From positions 1-64,000 of the forward strand of contig NZ_MJAJ01000032.1 of the NCBI RefSeq assembly GCF_001746365.1: DNA of 64,000 nucleotides, written 5' to 3'. Both the position numbers and the translations under genes were made by a program. Every line of letters starts with the position of its first letter. The first letter of the stretch is position 1. This stretch comes from Streptomyces sp. LUP30 (lineage in GTDB: Bacteria > Actinomycetota > Actinomycetes > Streptomycetales > Streptomycetaceae). The notes beneath the pieces are model-generated. The model had not been told where the DNA came from. It made no database searches and saw only the letters and a list, made by a program, of their open reading frames with translations. This document shows positions 50,234-58,303 of this stretch, in pieces.

Positions 50234-51190
50234 ATGCGCATCCGTACCACCGCGACCGTGGCCGGCGCCTCGGCGCTGCTCCTGCTGACCGGCTGCGGCG
50301 CCGCCGACATGACGAAGCAGGCCTCGCCGTTCGCCAACGCGCAGGGCGCCAAGTCCCTGACCCTGTCCGTGCAGTCCTGGGTGGGCGCCCAGGCCAACGT
50401 GGCCGTCGCCCAGTACCTCCTGGAACACAAGCTGGGCTACCGCGTCGACACCGTGCAGGTCGACGAGGTGCCCGCCTGGGACGCGCTCAGTCAGGGCCGG
50501 GTCGACGCGATCCTGGAGGACTGGGGCCACCCCGACCAGGAACAGCGCTACGTCAAGGACAAGAAGACGATCACGCCGGGCGGCGGCCTCGGCGTCACCG
50601 GTCACATCGGCTGGTTCGTGCCGACGTACTTCGCCAAGCAGCACCCCGACGTCACGAACTGGAAGAACCTCAACAAGTACGCGGCGCAGTTCCGCACCGC
50701 GGAGAGCGGCGGCAAGGGCCAGCTCATGGACGGCTCGCCCTCCTACGTCACCAACGACAAGGCGCTGGTGAAGAACCTGAACCTCGACTTCCAGGTCGTG
50801 TTCGCCGGTTCGGAGGCCGCCCAGATCACGCAGATGCGGCAGTTCGCCAAGGAGAAGAAGCCCTTCCTCACCTACTGGTACGCGCCGCAGTGGCTCTTCA
50901 AGAAGGTGCCGATGACCGAGGTGAAGCTGCCCGCGTACAAGGAGGGCTGCGACGCGGACCCGGCGAAGGTCGCCTGCGCCTACCCGCACACCCCGCTGCA
51001 GAAGTACCTCAACGCCGGCTTCGCGAAGGACGGCGGCAAGGCGGCGGCCTTCCTGAAGAAGTTCAAGTGGACGACCGAGGACCAGAACGAGGTCTCCCTG
51101 ATGATCGCCGATCAGAAGCTCACGCCCGAGGACGCGGCGAAGAAGTGGGTGGACGGCCACGCGTCCACCTGGAAGGCGTGGCTGTCCTGA
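50234..51190 (+). CDS. Glycine betaine-binding lipoprotein of the ABC importer
   Basis: 318-residue OpuAC/ProX-like solute-binding lipoprotein. The signal peptide ends in a lipobox (ALLLLTGCGAAD), so the Cys is lipidated and the protein sits outside the membrane. Aromatic residues for the trimethylammonium cage are present (VQSWVGAQANVAVAQYLLEH, ILEDWGHP, YWYAPQWLFKKVP). Last gene of the betB-betA-ABC operon; a hairpin terminator follows. ATG start, one base after the permease stop. Confidence 0.94.
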   Translation: MRIRTTATVAGASALLLLTGCGAADMTKQASPFANAQGAKSLTLSVQSWVGAQANVAVAQYLLEHKLGYRVDTVQVDEVPAWDALSQGRVDAILEDWGHPDQEQRYVKDKKTITPGGGLGVTGHIGWFVPTYFAKQHPDVTNWKNLNKYAAQFRTAESGGKGQLMDGSPSYVTNDKALVKNLNLDFQVVFAGSEAAQITQMRQFAKEKKPFLTYWYAPQWLFKKVPMTEVKLPAYKEGCDADPAKVACAYPHTPLQKYLNAGFAKDGGKAAAFLKKFKWTTEDQNEVSLMIADQKLTPEDAAKKWVDGHASTWKAWLS

Positions 51191-51329
51191 ACCGCGCGGG
51201 AGACATGGCCCCGGGCCGGAGCCGCGAGCGAGGACCTGGACCGGTTCCGCGCTGATCTCCCGCGGGGCGGCCGTCGCCCTGCGCCGCAGTCCCGGTCCGA
51301 ACGTGACACGGGGGCCCCGGGTTCGCCGA

Positions 51330-51362
51330 GGACGGCGGGCGAGGGGCCCTCGCCCGCCGTCC
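51330..51362 (+). terminator. Hairpin terminator after the betaine operon
   Basis: Perfect 14-base stem GGACGGCGGGCGAG/CTCGCCCGCCGTCC with a five-base loop, 140 bases past the binding-protein stop. The 300-base gap shows nothing else. Confidence 0.85.
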
Positions 51363-51489
51363 CGCCGAGGGGGTGACGCCCGCGTCCCGGGGACCGGGCA
51401 GGACCGCGGGTCTCCACGCCTTCAGGGCAGTCGGGGAGGGTCGCCCGGGGCGCGCCCCTGGCGCATCCGTCGCAAGTCGTCCGCCTTGC

Positions 51490-51933
51490 CTATGGTGTGT
51501 AACCCCCCGGTGGGATGCGCCGGGCGACCATCACCCGGTTCCAGCAGTTGACGGCGGTGATCAGCGCGACGAGATGGGCGAGTTCGGCGTCCCCGAAGCG
51601 GCGGGCGGCCTCGGCGTACACCTCGTCCGGCACGAACCCCTCCGTCAGGACCGTCATGGCCTCGGTCAGCGCGAGCGCGGCCCGCTCCCGCTCGTCGAAG
51701 ACGTCCCCCGCCTCCTCCCAGGCGCCCAGCATGGCCGACTGCGGCTCGCGCACGCCCTGTTCGCGGGCGATCGCGAGGTGCATGTCCAGGCAGAACGCAC
51801 AGTGGTTGAGCTGCGAGGCGCGGATCACGACCAGTTCGGCGAGCGCGGGATCGCCGAGACCGCGCTTGGCCGCCGCGCTCAGCGCGGACATGGCCCGGCC
51901 GACCTCGCGGTCGAGCAGGTTCGTGCGGCTCAC
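51490..51933 (-). CDS. AhpD/CMD-like protein with redox CxxC motif (second of pair)
   Basis: 147-residue carboxymuconolactone-decarboxylase-fold protein, AhpD type. The core is IRASQLNHCAFCLDMHLAIA, with the CxxC-x(2)-H active site of AhpD-like peroxidases or disulfide reductases. A helix AVNCWNRVMVARRI closes the fold. The GTG start overlaps the stop of the next CMD gene (GTGA), so they are coupled and probably work together. Substrate unknown. Confidence 0.9.
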   Translation of the reverse strand: MSRTNLLDREVGRAMSALSAAAKRGLGDPALAELVVIRASQLNHCAFCLDMHLAIAREQGVREPQSAMLGAWEEAGDVFDERERAALALTEAMTVLTEGFVPDEVYAEAARRFGDAELAHLVALITAVNCWNRVMVARRIPPGGYTP

Positions 51934-52514
51934 GCGTGCTGCCCCGGCCGGTAGTGCCCCGGCACCAGCCGGCAGGTCACGCCGAACCGGTTCCAGGCGT
52001 TGATCACCGTGATCGCGGCGATCAGCTGCGCCAGCTCGCGCTCCTCGAAGTGCCGGGCGGCGCGCTCGTACACCTCGTCGGACACGAACCCCGCCGTCAG
52101 CACGGTCACCGCCTCGGTCAGCGCCAGCGCCGCGAGCTCCTGCTCCGTGTAGAAGTGCTCCGACTCCTCCCACGCGCTGAGCTGGACGATCCGCTCGACG
52201 CTCTCGCCCGCCGCGAGCGCGTCCTTGCTGTGCATGTCGACGCAGAGCGCGCAGCGGTTGATCTGCGAGGCGCGGATCTTCACCAGCTCCAGCAGCTTCG
52301 GGTCGAGGCCCTTACGGGCGGCGGCGTCCAGCCGGACCATCGCCTTGAAGACCTCGGGGGCGTGCTCGGTCCAGTCGAGCCGGGGAGTGTGCGCGGGCGC
52401 GTACCGAACCTGTGCGTCGGCGGCCGTGCTCGCCGAGGCGGTGGCGGTGGTCGTGGTGGCGATCGTCGTCGTGGTGGCGGTCGTGCCGGTCGCGGCGGGT
52501 GCGTTCGTCGTCAT
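51930..52514 (-). CDS. AhpD/CMD-like protein with Thr-rich N-terminus (first of pair)
   Basis: 194 residues. The first 32 residues are a low-complexity Thr/Ala run (TTATTTTIATTTTATASAST) not seen in the paralogues. The CMD core is KIRASQINRCALCVDMHSKD, with CxxC and His, then EEREL and AAITVINAWNRFGVTCRL. Divergent from the MocR regulator 46 bases away, so likely its target. Coupled to the second CMD gene. Confidence 0.88.
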   Translation of the reverse strand: MTTNAPAATGTTATTTTIATTTTATASASTAADAQVRYAPAHTPRLDWTEHAPEVFKAMVRLDAAARKGLDPKLLELVKIRASQINRCALCVDMHSKDALAAGESVERIVQLSAWEESEHFYTEQELAALALTEAVTVLTAGFVSDEVYERAARHFEERELAQLIAAITVINAWNRFGVTCRLVPGHYRPGQHA

Positions 52515-52560
52515 GCCTCGACCTTAGGAGCCAGGCAGCCCAGGAGTATGGTCCATTTCC

Positions 52561-53988
52561 ATGGCGAGAACCCGGGCCACTTTGGGCGTCGACCTCCACC
52601 TGGAACCCACCGGACCGCATCTGCGGCGGGGGCTCACCGACGCCCTGCGTGAGGCCGTCCGCTGCGGCCGGCTCCCGCCCGGCGCCCGTCTGCCCTCCTC
52701 CCGCTCCCTCGCCGCGGACCTGGGCATCGCCCGCAACACGGTCGCCGACGCCTACGGCGACCTCGTCGCCGAGGGCTGGCTCACCGCCCGCCAGGGCTCG
52801 GGCACCCGCGTGGCGGAGCGGACGGTCGTCCCGCCGGCCGGCGACGCCACGCCCCGGCGCCCCGAACGGCGCGGGCCCGCGTACGACCTGCGTCCCGGCA
52901 CCCCCGATCTCGGCTCCTTCCCGCGCGCCGAGTGGCTCAGAGCGGCTCGCCGCGCCCTCACCGCCGCCCCCTCCGAGGCCTTCGGCTACGGCGACCCGCG
53001 TGGCCGGGTGGAGCTGCGCACCGCGCTCGCCGAGTACCTCTCCCGCGCCCGCGGGGTGCGCGCCGACCCCGGGCGCATCGTGGTGTGCGCCGGCTTCGCG
53101 CACGGGCTGAAACTGCTCACCGCCGTTCTGCGGGCGCGCGGCGCGCACACGGTCGCCGTCGAGTCCTACGGCCTGGACGAGCACTGGAGGCTGCTGGCCG
53201 CGGCCGGGATGACGACGACCGCGCTGCCCTTCGACGAACGGGGCACGGACACCGGGCGGCTGACGGACGCGGGCGCGGTCCTGCTCACCCCCGCCCACCA
53301 GTTCCCGATGGGCGTGCCCCTGCACCGCGACCGGCGGGCCGCCGTCGTGGACTGGGCACGGCGCACCGGCGGGCTGGTCCTGGAGGACGACTACGACGGG
53401 GAGTTCCGCTACGACCGCCAGCCCGTCGGAGCCCTCCAGGGCCTGGACCCCGAGCATGTGGTGTACCTGGGCACGGCGAGCAAGTCGCTCGCCCCCGGCC
53501 TGCGGCTGGGCTGGATGGCGCTGCCGGCCGACCTGGTCGGGGAGGTGACGCGGGCCAAGGGCGGGATGGACACCTCCGGGGTCCTCGACCAGCTGACGCT
53601 GGCCGAGTTCATCACGTCCGGTGCCTACGACCGCCATGTCCGGGCGGCCCGCACGCGCTACCGCCGACGCCGTGACGCACTGGTCGCGGCGCTGGCCGCC
53701 CGCGCCCCGGCGATCCGCGTCACCGGCATCGCGGCCGGCCTGCACGCCGTCCTGCGGCTACCGCCCGGCACGCAGGGGCCGGTGCTGCGGGCTGCCGCCT
53801 ACCAGGGCCTGGCCGTCGACGCCCTCACCCCCCGCTACCGGCACGCCGACGCGGTCACCGCGCCCCTCGACGCCCTGGTCGTGGGGTACGGGACACCGCC
53901 GGACCACGCCTGGTCGGGAGCGCTGGACGCGTTGTGCGCGGCTCTCCCTTTCGGTGAGAACGGCTCCGGAATTCCTTTTCCCGGATAG
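52561..53988 (+). CDS. MocR/PdxR-family regulator (GntR + aminotransferase-like)
   Basis: 475 residues. The N-terminal GntR-type winged helix has LPPGARLPSSRSLAADLGIA and RNTVADAYGDLVAEGWLTAR. The aminotransferase-like C-terminal domain binds PLP: LTPAHQFPMGVPL, LEDDYDGEF and the Schiff-base Lys in GTASKSLAPGLRLGW. MocR proteins sense PLP or amines and usually act on neighbours. It faces two CMD genes and is followed by a third, so the AhpD-like set is the probable regulon. The start ATG lies within TCCATTTCCATGG. Confidence 0.94.
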   Translation: MARTRATLGVDLHLEPTGPHLRRGLTDALREAVRCGRLPPGARLPSSRSLAADLGIARNTVADAYGDLVAEGWLTARQGSGTRVAERTVVPPAGDATPRRPERRGPAYDLRPGTPDLGSFPRAEWLRAARRALTAAPSEAFGYGDPRGRVELRTALAEYLSRARGVRADPGRIVVCAGFAHGLKLLTAVLRARGAHTVAVESYGLDEHWRLLAAAGMTTTALPFDERGTDTGRLTDAGAVLLTPAHQFPMGVPLHRDRRAAVVDWARRTGGLVLEDDYDGEFRYDRQPVGALQGLDPEHVVYLGTASKSLAPGLRLGWMALPADLVGEVTRAKGGMDTSGVLDQLTLAEFITSGAYDRHVRAARTRYRRRRDALVAALAARAPAIRVTGIAAGLHAVLRLPPGTQGPVLRAAAYQGLAVDALTPRYRHADAVTAPLDALVVGYGTPPDHAWSGALDALCAALPFGENGSGIPFPG

Positions 53989-54020
53989 ATTTCCTGGATT
54001 TTCCCCGATACAGTCCCACC

Positions 54021-54506
54021 ATGACGAACAGTAATTCCGTGTCCCGCGTCGCCCTCAAGAAGACGACCCCTCAGGTCTCCGCCGCGATGGCCTCCCTGCA
54101 TGCCGCCGCAGTTTCCGCCGCGCAGGAAGCGAAGGTCGAGCCGGAGATACTGGAACTGGTCAGGACCCGCGCCTCGCAGATCAACGGCTGCGCCTTCTGC
54201 CTCGACATGCACACGAAGGACGCCCGCGCCCACGGGGAGAGCGAACAGCGCCTGTACGCGCTGAACGCCTGGCGGGAGACCCCCTTCTTCAGTGAACGGG
54301 AGCGCGCCGCACTGGCGTTGACCGAGGCCGTGACCCTGGTGCACGACGGCCAGGTGCCGGACGCGGTGTACGCCGAGGCGGCGGAGGTCTTCGACGAGGC
54401 GCAGCTGGCGGCGCTGATCTGGGCGGCCGCGGTCATCAACGCCTACAACCGGATCGCCATCGCGACGCGTATGGCCCCGGGCGCTTATCAGCCCGCCGGG
54501 AAGTAA
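54021..54506 (+). CDS. AhpD/CMD-like protein, third copy
   Basis: 161 residues. The core TRASQINGCAFCLDMHTKDA has the same CxxC-His site as the two genes across the MocR regulator. The fold ends in WAAAVINAYNRIAIATRMAP. It starts 32 bases beyond the MocR stop, on the same strand. Relative to the other two it has a Ser/Asn-rich short leader and a Lys/Thr patch (RVALKKTTP). Function probably peroxide or disulfide handling. Confidence 0.9.
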   Translation: MTNSNSVSRVALKKTTPQVSAAMASLHAAAVSAAQEAKVEPEILELVRTRASQINGCAFCLDMHTKDARAHGESEQRLYALNAWRETPFFSERERAALALTEAVTLVHDGQVPDAVYAEAAEVFDEAQLAALIWAAAVINAYNRIAIATRMAPGAYQPAGK

Positions 54507-54579
54507 ATGCAGGAATGCGGGTAAGCGGAATGACGGAAAGACGGCAAGGCGGCGGGATGGAAAGGTGAAAAGCGGAAAG

Positions 54580-54608
54580 CGGGCATCGGTGAAATCGGCC
54601 GATGCCCG
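54580..54608. terminator. Hairpin between convergent CMD and pabC genes
   Basis: Perfect ten-base stem CGGGCATCGG/CCGATGCCCG with a nine-base loop, in the 181-base gap between converging genes. Confidence 0.75.
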
Positions 54609-54626
54609 TTCCCGTGCTTTCCCTGT

Positions 54627-54662
54627 TCGCCGCACTCGCCGCACTCGCCGCACTCGCCGCAC
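54627..54662 (+). repeat. Nine-base tandem repeat, four copies
   Basis: Four perfect copies of TCGCCGCAC directly before the stop codon end of the leftward pabC gene. Non-coding. Confidence 0.88.
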
Positions 54663-54687
54663 TCGCCCCGAACCCGCCGCGCGCGCC

Positions 54688-55485
54688 TCAGGTGCAGGAA
54701 AGCGGCTCCGCCAGCGATTCCAGCCACGGGCGCCATTCCCGCGCCCGCGCGGGAGGCGCGCAGCCGATCACCCCTCCCGCCCAGCCGGTGACCGGCCGGA
54801 TCCCGTGCAGGGCGTTCACCAGCCACACCTCCCGGCCGTCCAGCTCGGTCAGCGCCCGCTCGCGGTGGACGACCCGGACCCCGAGCCGGTGGGCCCGTTC
54901 CTGGATCAGGCCGACCGTCACCCCGGACAGCACCGGCAGCCGTGGCGGGGGCAGACACAGCGCATCGCCCTCCCACCACAGGACGCTGGCGGTCGCCGCC
55001 TCCAGCACCGCGCCCGACGGTGCGACCAGCACCGCCTCCGTCGCACCCTCCTCGGACGCCCGACGGCGCACCCGGGCCAGGGCGTCCAGGTCGGGCCCCT
55101 TGCGGCGCGGCATGGTCCGCGGGTCCGGCTGGCCGGCCGCCCAGACCCGGACGTCCGGCTCCAGCGGCGGGGCGGGCCGCAGCAGCAGCCGCAACTCCAG
55201 TGACCCCGCGGCGAGTTCCACGCGCGGGAACCACTCACCCGTGCGGGGCAGCGCGGCCGTCGCGTCCCGCCAGAACTCCAGCAGCCGGCGCAACGGCGGC
55301 CCGCTGCACTCGCCGCAGGCCCGCAGGAACCGCTCCCGGTGCCGCTCCAGACCGCGCACCCGGCCCTCGCGCACCAGCCACGAGTCCGCCACGAGCAGCC
55401 GTCCGCCACCGGAATCGGCGCGGGGCGCCAGCCCCCCGGCCGGCGTCCACGCCAGCGACTCCTCCACGACCGCATGCCCTGTCAT
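54688..55485 (-). CDS. pabC: Aminotransferase class IV, 4-amino-4-deoxychorismate lyase
   Basis: 265-residue PLP enzyme that splits aminodeoxychorismate into p-aminobenzoate and pyruvate. The PLP Lys is in RTMPRRKGPDLDALARVR. The class IV signature runs from EAVLVAPSGAVLEAATASVL through LPVLSGVTVGLIQERA. The last gene of the leftward operon that starts with pabAB, which supplies its substrate. ATG with GAGAGGAG upstream. The family also has branched-chain and D-amino acid enzymes, but the operon context decides. Confidence 0.85.
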   Translation of the reverse strand: MTGHAVVEESLAWTPAGGLAPRADSGGGRLLVADSWLVREGRVRGLERHRERFLRACGECSGPPLRRLLEFWRDATAALPRTGEWFPRVELAAGSLELRLLLRPAPPLEPDVRVWAAGQPDPRTMPRRKGPDLDALARVRRRASEEGATEAVLVAPSGAVLEAATASVLWWEGDALCLPPPRLPVLSGVTVGLIQERAHRLGVRVVHRERALTELDGREVWLVNALHGIRPVTGWAGGVIGCAPPARAREWRPWLESLAEPLSCT

Positions 55486-55497
55486 CGTCTGCTCCTC

Positions 55498-56688
55498 TCA
55501 GTACTTTCCGCCCGCTGCCGCGGGGGCCCCGCCGCGCGGCCCGTACGGCGCGTGCTCCAGCCACGACCCGCACGACGGCAGCACGGGCGCGAGCGCGGCC
55601 GCCGCCCACTGCCGGAGCCGCACGCTCCGGCGGGTCGGCCGCAGATGCTCCAGGGCGCTCCCCGCGGCGGCGCTGTTGAACAGCCCCGCCGCGCGCCGTG
55701 CCTCGGCGAACGCCTCGACGGCGTCGTCGGTCCCGGCCGCGACGGCCCCGGCCGCCGCCGCTGCGTCGGCGATCCCGCTGTTCATGCCGCGCGCGCCGAA
55801 CGGCGGGAACAGATGCGCCGCCTCGCCGACGAGCAGCACCCGCAGGCGGGAATCCGTGAACGAGGCGGCGACCGACCGCTGGAAGCGGTACGTCGACACC
55901 CACAGGATCCGGTCGGCGTACCCCTCGCCCACGACCGCCGGCAGCCAGCGCCGTACGGCCTCCTCGGTCCCGAACGCCTCCTGCGCGTCGTCGTCGCGGC
56001 ACTGCAGGTCGACCTGGAAGCCCCCGGTGAACGGCACCCGCATCACGCTGCGGCCGCCCACCCCCGGATGCTCGTAGTGGAAGACCCGCTCCAGCGGCAG
56101 TTCGCCGCCCGGCACGTCGGCCACGTCCACGACGACGTGGAAGCCCTCGCCCCGGACGCCCTCCATGGCGATGCCCAGCGCCCGCCGGACCGCCGAGCGG
56201 GCCCCGTCGGCGGCGACGACGTGCCCGGCGCGCCACTCCCGGCCGCCCTCGCCGCTCACCACGACCTCGCCCGGCGCGACGTCCACGCCGCGCACGCGCG
56301 CGTCCCACTCGAAGACGACCCCGGCCCGTTCGCAGGCTGCCCGCAGAAAGCGCTCGGTGTCCACCTGGCGCAGGCTGGTGAAGGGCGGGAACGCGGCCGG
56401 AGCGCCGGACGGCGGAGGGAAGGTGCGCGAGTACACCTCGCGGCCCCGGTACAGGGTCCGCCGGGTGTGCCAGGTCCGCCCGTAGGACGAGATCTCGGCG
56501 GCGAGCCCGGGACGCATCGCGTCGAGCAGCCGGAGCGTCTCGCGGTGCACGAACAGGGCGCGGCTGCCCGGCCGTTCACGGTCCTCGGCGTCCGCCTCCA
56601 GCAGCACGACGGGCAGTCCGCGTGCACGCAGGGCGAGCGCCGCCGACAGACCGACGGGGCCCGCGCCCACGACGACGACCGGGTTCAC
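55498..56688 (-). CDS. FAD-dependent monooxygenase (class A, aromatic hydroxylase type)
   Basis: 396 residues. Dinucleotide motif VVVVGAGPVGLSAALALRAR, FAD/NADPH motif VVAADGARSAVRRALGI and third FAD motif LLVGEAAHLFPPFGARGMNS, where the usual GDAAH is GEAAH. Members hydroxylate activated aromatics. In this operon the likely substrate is p-aminobenzoate or a derivative. The GTG overlaps the stop of the ligase gene (GTGA). Confidence 0.88.
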   Translation of the reverse strand: MNPVVVVGAGPVGLSAALALRARGLPVVLLEADAEDRERPGSRALFVHRETLRLLDAMRPGLAAEISSYGRTWHTRRTLYRGREVYSRTFPPPSGAPAAFPPFTSLRQVDTERFLRAACERAGVVFEWDARVRGVDVAPGEVVVSGEGGREWRAGHVVAADGARSAVRRALGIAMEGVRGEGFHVVVDVADVPGGELPLERVFHYEHPGVGGRSVMRVPFTGGFQVDLQCRDDDAQEAFGTEEAVRRWLPAVVGEGYADRILWVSTYRFQRSVAASFTDSRLRVLLVGEAAHLFPPFGARGMNSGIADAAAAAGAVAAGTDDAVEAFAEARRAAGLFNSAAAGSALEHLRPTRRSVRLRQWAAAALAPVLPSCGSWLEHAPYGPRGGAPAAAGGKY

Positions 56689-58253
56689 GCGCGCACGCTC
56701 CGCGGCGTCCCGGTCAGCATGCGGGTGATCTCCACCCGCTTCACCTTCCAGGTCGCCGTCATCGGCAGCTCCTCGAACCGCCACTGCCGGGGCTCGGCCA
56801 TCGCGGGCAGATCGGCCGTGGCCGCCCGCCAGCGCTCCGGGTCCAGCGGCTGCTCCCCGCGCACGCACACCACCGGCACCGGCTCACGGTCCGCCCCGGC
56901 CACGACGACCACCTCGCGGAGCTCCTCCAGCCGTTCCATCAGGGTGTCCTCGATCTCCAGGTTGCTGTGCACCGAGTCGATCCGGTCCACCTCGCGGTCG
57001 ATCAGACGCAGCGCGCCCAACCGGCTCATGCAGCCCAGGTCGCCCATCTGCCACCAGCCGCCGTCGAGCTGACGGTCGTACTGCTCCCGCGCGCCGAGGT
57101 AGGTGAGGATGCGGCCCCTGGTGCGGGCCTCGATCCGCCCGGGCGTGCCGGGCGGGACCCGTCGTCCCTCGGCGTCGGCGATCCGCACCCGCGTGAAGCC
57201 GGGGATCCCGATCCCGACCCGTCTGCCGTCCGCGCGCTCCGCGCTGCGCCGGGTGAACCACCGGAACGCGACCGGACCGGTCTCGCTCTGCCCGTACAGC
57301 TGGATCAGCCAGGGCGCCCGGCGGGTCGACGCGCCCAGGAGCCGGCGCACGGTGCGCGGATGGATCGCGTCGAACGTGGAGCCGTACGACTTCACCCGGG
57401 ACAGCGGGGCGCCGGGCGCGTCGGCCAGCTCCTCCCACAGCACGAAGGTGTTGGGGTGGGTCTCCACGATGCCGGGGCGGTGGCGGGCCAGCAGCGGTCC
57501 GACGGCCGCCGGTTCCGGGTCGGTGATCAGCACGAGCGGGCTGCCGAAGTGCAGCAGCACGCCGAGCAGGTGGTAGAAGCGCGAGTGCGCGAACGACATG
57601 TGCAGCGCGGCCGTCTCGCCGCGGGTGGGCAGGCCCATCGCCTTCTGGGGCACGAGCCGGTTCCACATCGCTTTCGGGCAGTGCACGGCCAGCTTGGGCA
57701 CGCCCGTGGTGCCCGAGCTGTGGGTGATCAGGGCGGGCTCGCGCGGATGCAGCCGCACCGGCGCGGGCGGCCGCGCGCCGGCGTACTGCTCCAGCGGCTC
57801 GGCGCCGGGCGCGTCGTCCACGGACAGGATCCCCCGCACGGACGTCCCGGCCCCGTGCAGCGACCCCTCCAGCCTGGCCCGGTCGGTGATCAGCCAGGGC
57901 TGCCGCAGCCGTTCGAGCAGCTGCCCCACGACCGGACCGGACAGCCCCGGGGAGAGCAGCGCGGGCACCGCGCCGATCCGGGATATCGCGCAGGTCAGCA
58001 GCACGATGTCGACGTTGTCCGTCTTGTGGACGGCCACCCGCTCCGAGGGCCGCACCCCGGCCGCCCACAGTCGGCCCGACAGCTCCTCCACCAGGTCGGC
58101 CAGCGTCCGGTAGTCCAGGTGGACGCCCAGGGAGGGGTGGGTGTCCAGCGGCCGGTCCAGGGTGACGAAGACGGCTCCGTGGCGGTCGGCCGCCCGCCGG
58201 AACAGGGGGCCGAGGTAGAACCCGCGGTCGGCGAGCAGGGGGTGCTGCGACAT
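56685..58253 (-). CDS. Adenylate-forming acyl/aryl-CoA ligase, second copy
   Basis: 522-residue ANL-family enzyme. P-loop ITHSSGTTGVPKLAVH, A5-type core LYGQSETGPVAFRWF, hinge-Asp region GGWWQMGDLG and a C-terminal catalytic Lys in MTATWKVKRVEI. ATG with GAGAGGAAC upstream is used; a GTG at 58307 overlapping the upstream ligase stop would add 18 residues. Unlike the first ligase it has HPNTFVLWEEL, typical of the long-chain-like branch. Substrate unknown; possibly an acyl group joined to the PABA amine. Confidence 0.85.
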   Translation of the reverse strand: MSQHPLLADRGFYLGPLFRRAADRHGAVFVTLDRPLDTHPSLGVHLDYRTLADLVEELSGRLWAAGVRPSERVAVHKTDNVDIVLLTCAISRIGAVPALLSPGLSGPVVGQLLERLRQPWLITDRARLEGSLHGAGTSVRGILSVDDAPGAEPLEQYAGARPPAPVRLHPREPALITHSSGTTGVPKLAVHCPKAMWNRLVPQKAMGLPTRGETAALHMSFAHSRFYHLLGVLLHFGSPLVLITDPEPAAVGPLLARHRPGIVETHPNTFVLWEELADAPGAPLSRVKSYGSTFDAIHPRTVRRLLGASTRRAPWLIQLYGQSETGPVAFRWFTRRSAERADGRRVGIGIPGFTRVRIADAEGRRVPPGTPGRIEARTRGRILTYLGAREQYDRQLDGGWWQMGDLGCMSRLGALRLIDREVDRIDSVHSNLEIEDTLMERLEELREVVVVAGADREPVPVVCVRGEQPLDPERWRAATADLPAMAEPRQWRFEELPMTATWKVKRVEITRMLTGTPRSVRA

Positions 58254-58303
58254 GTGGCTGTTCCTCTCGGCAGGGCGCTCGGACGAAGCGCGCCCGGACG
58301 CGG

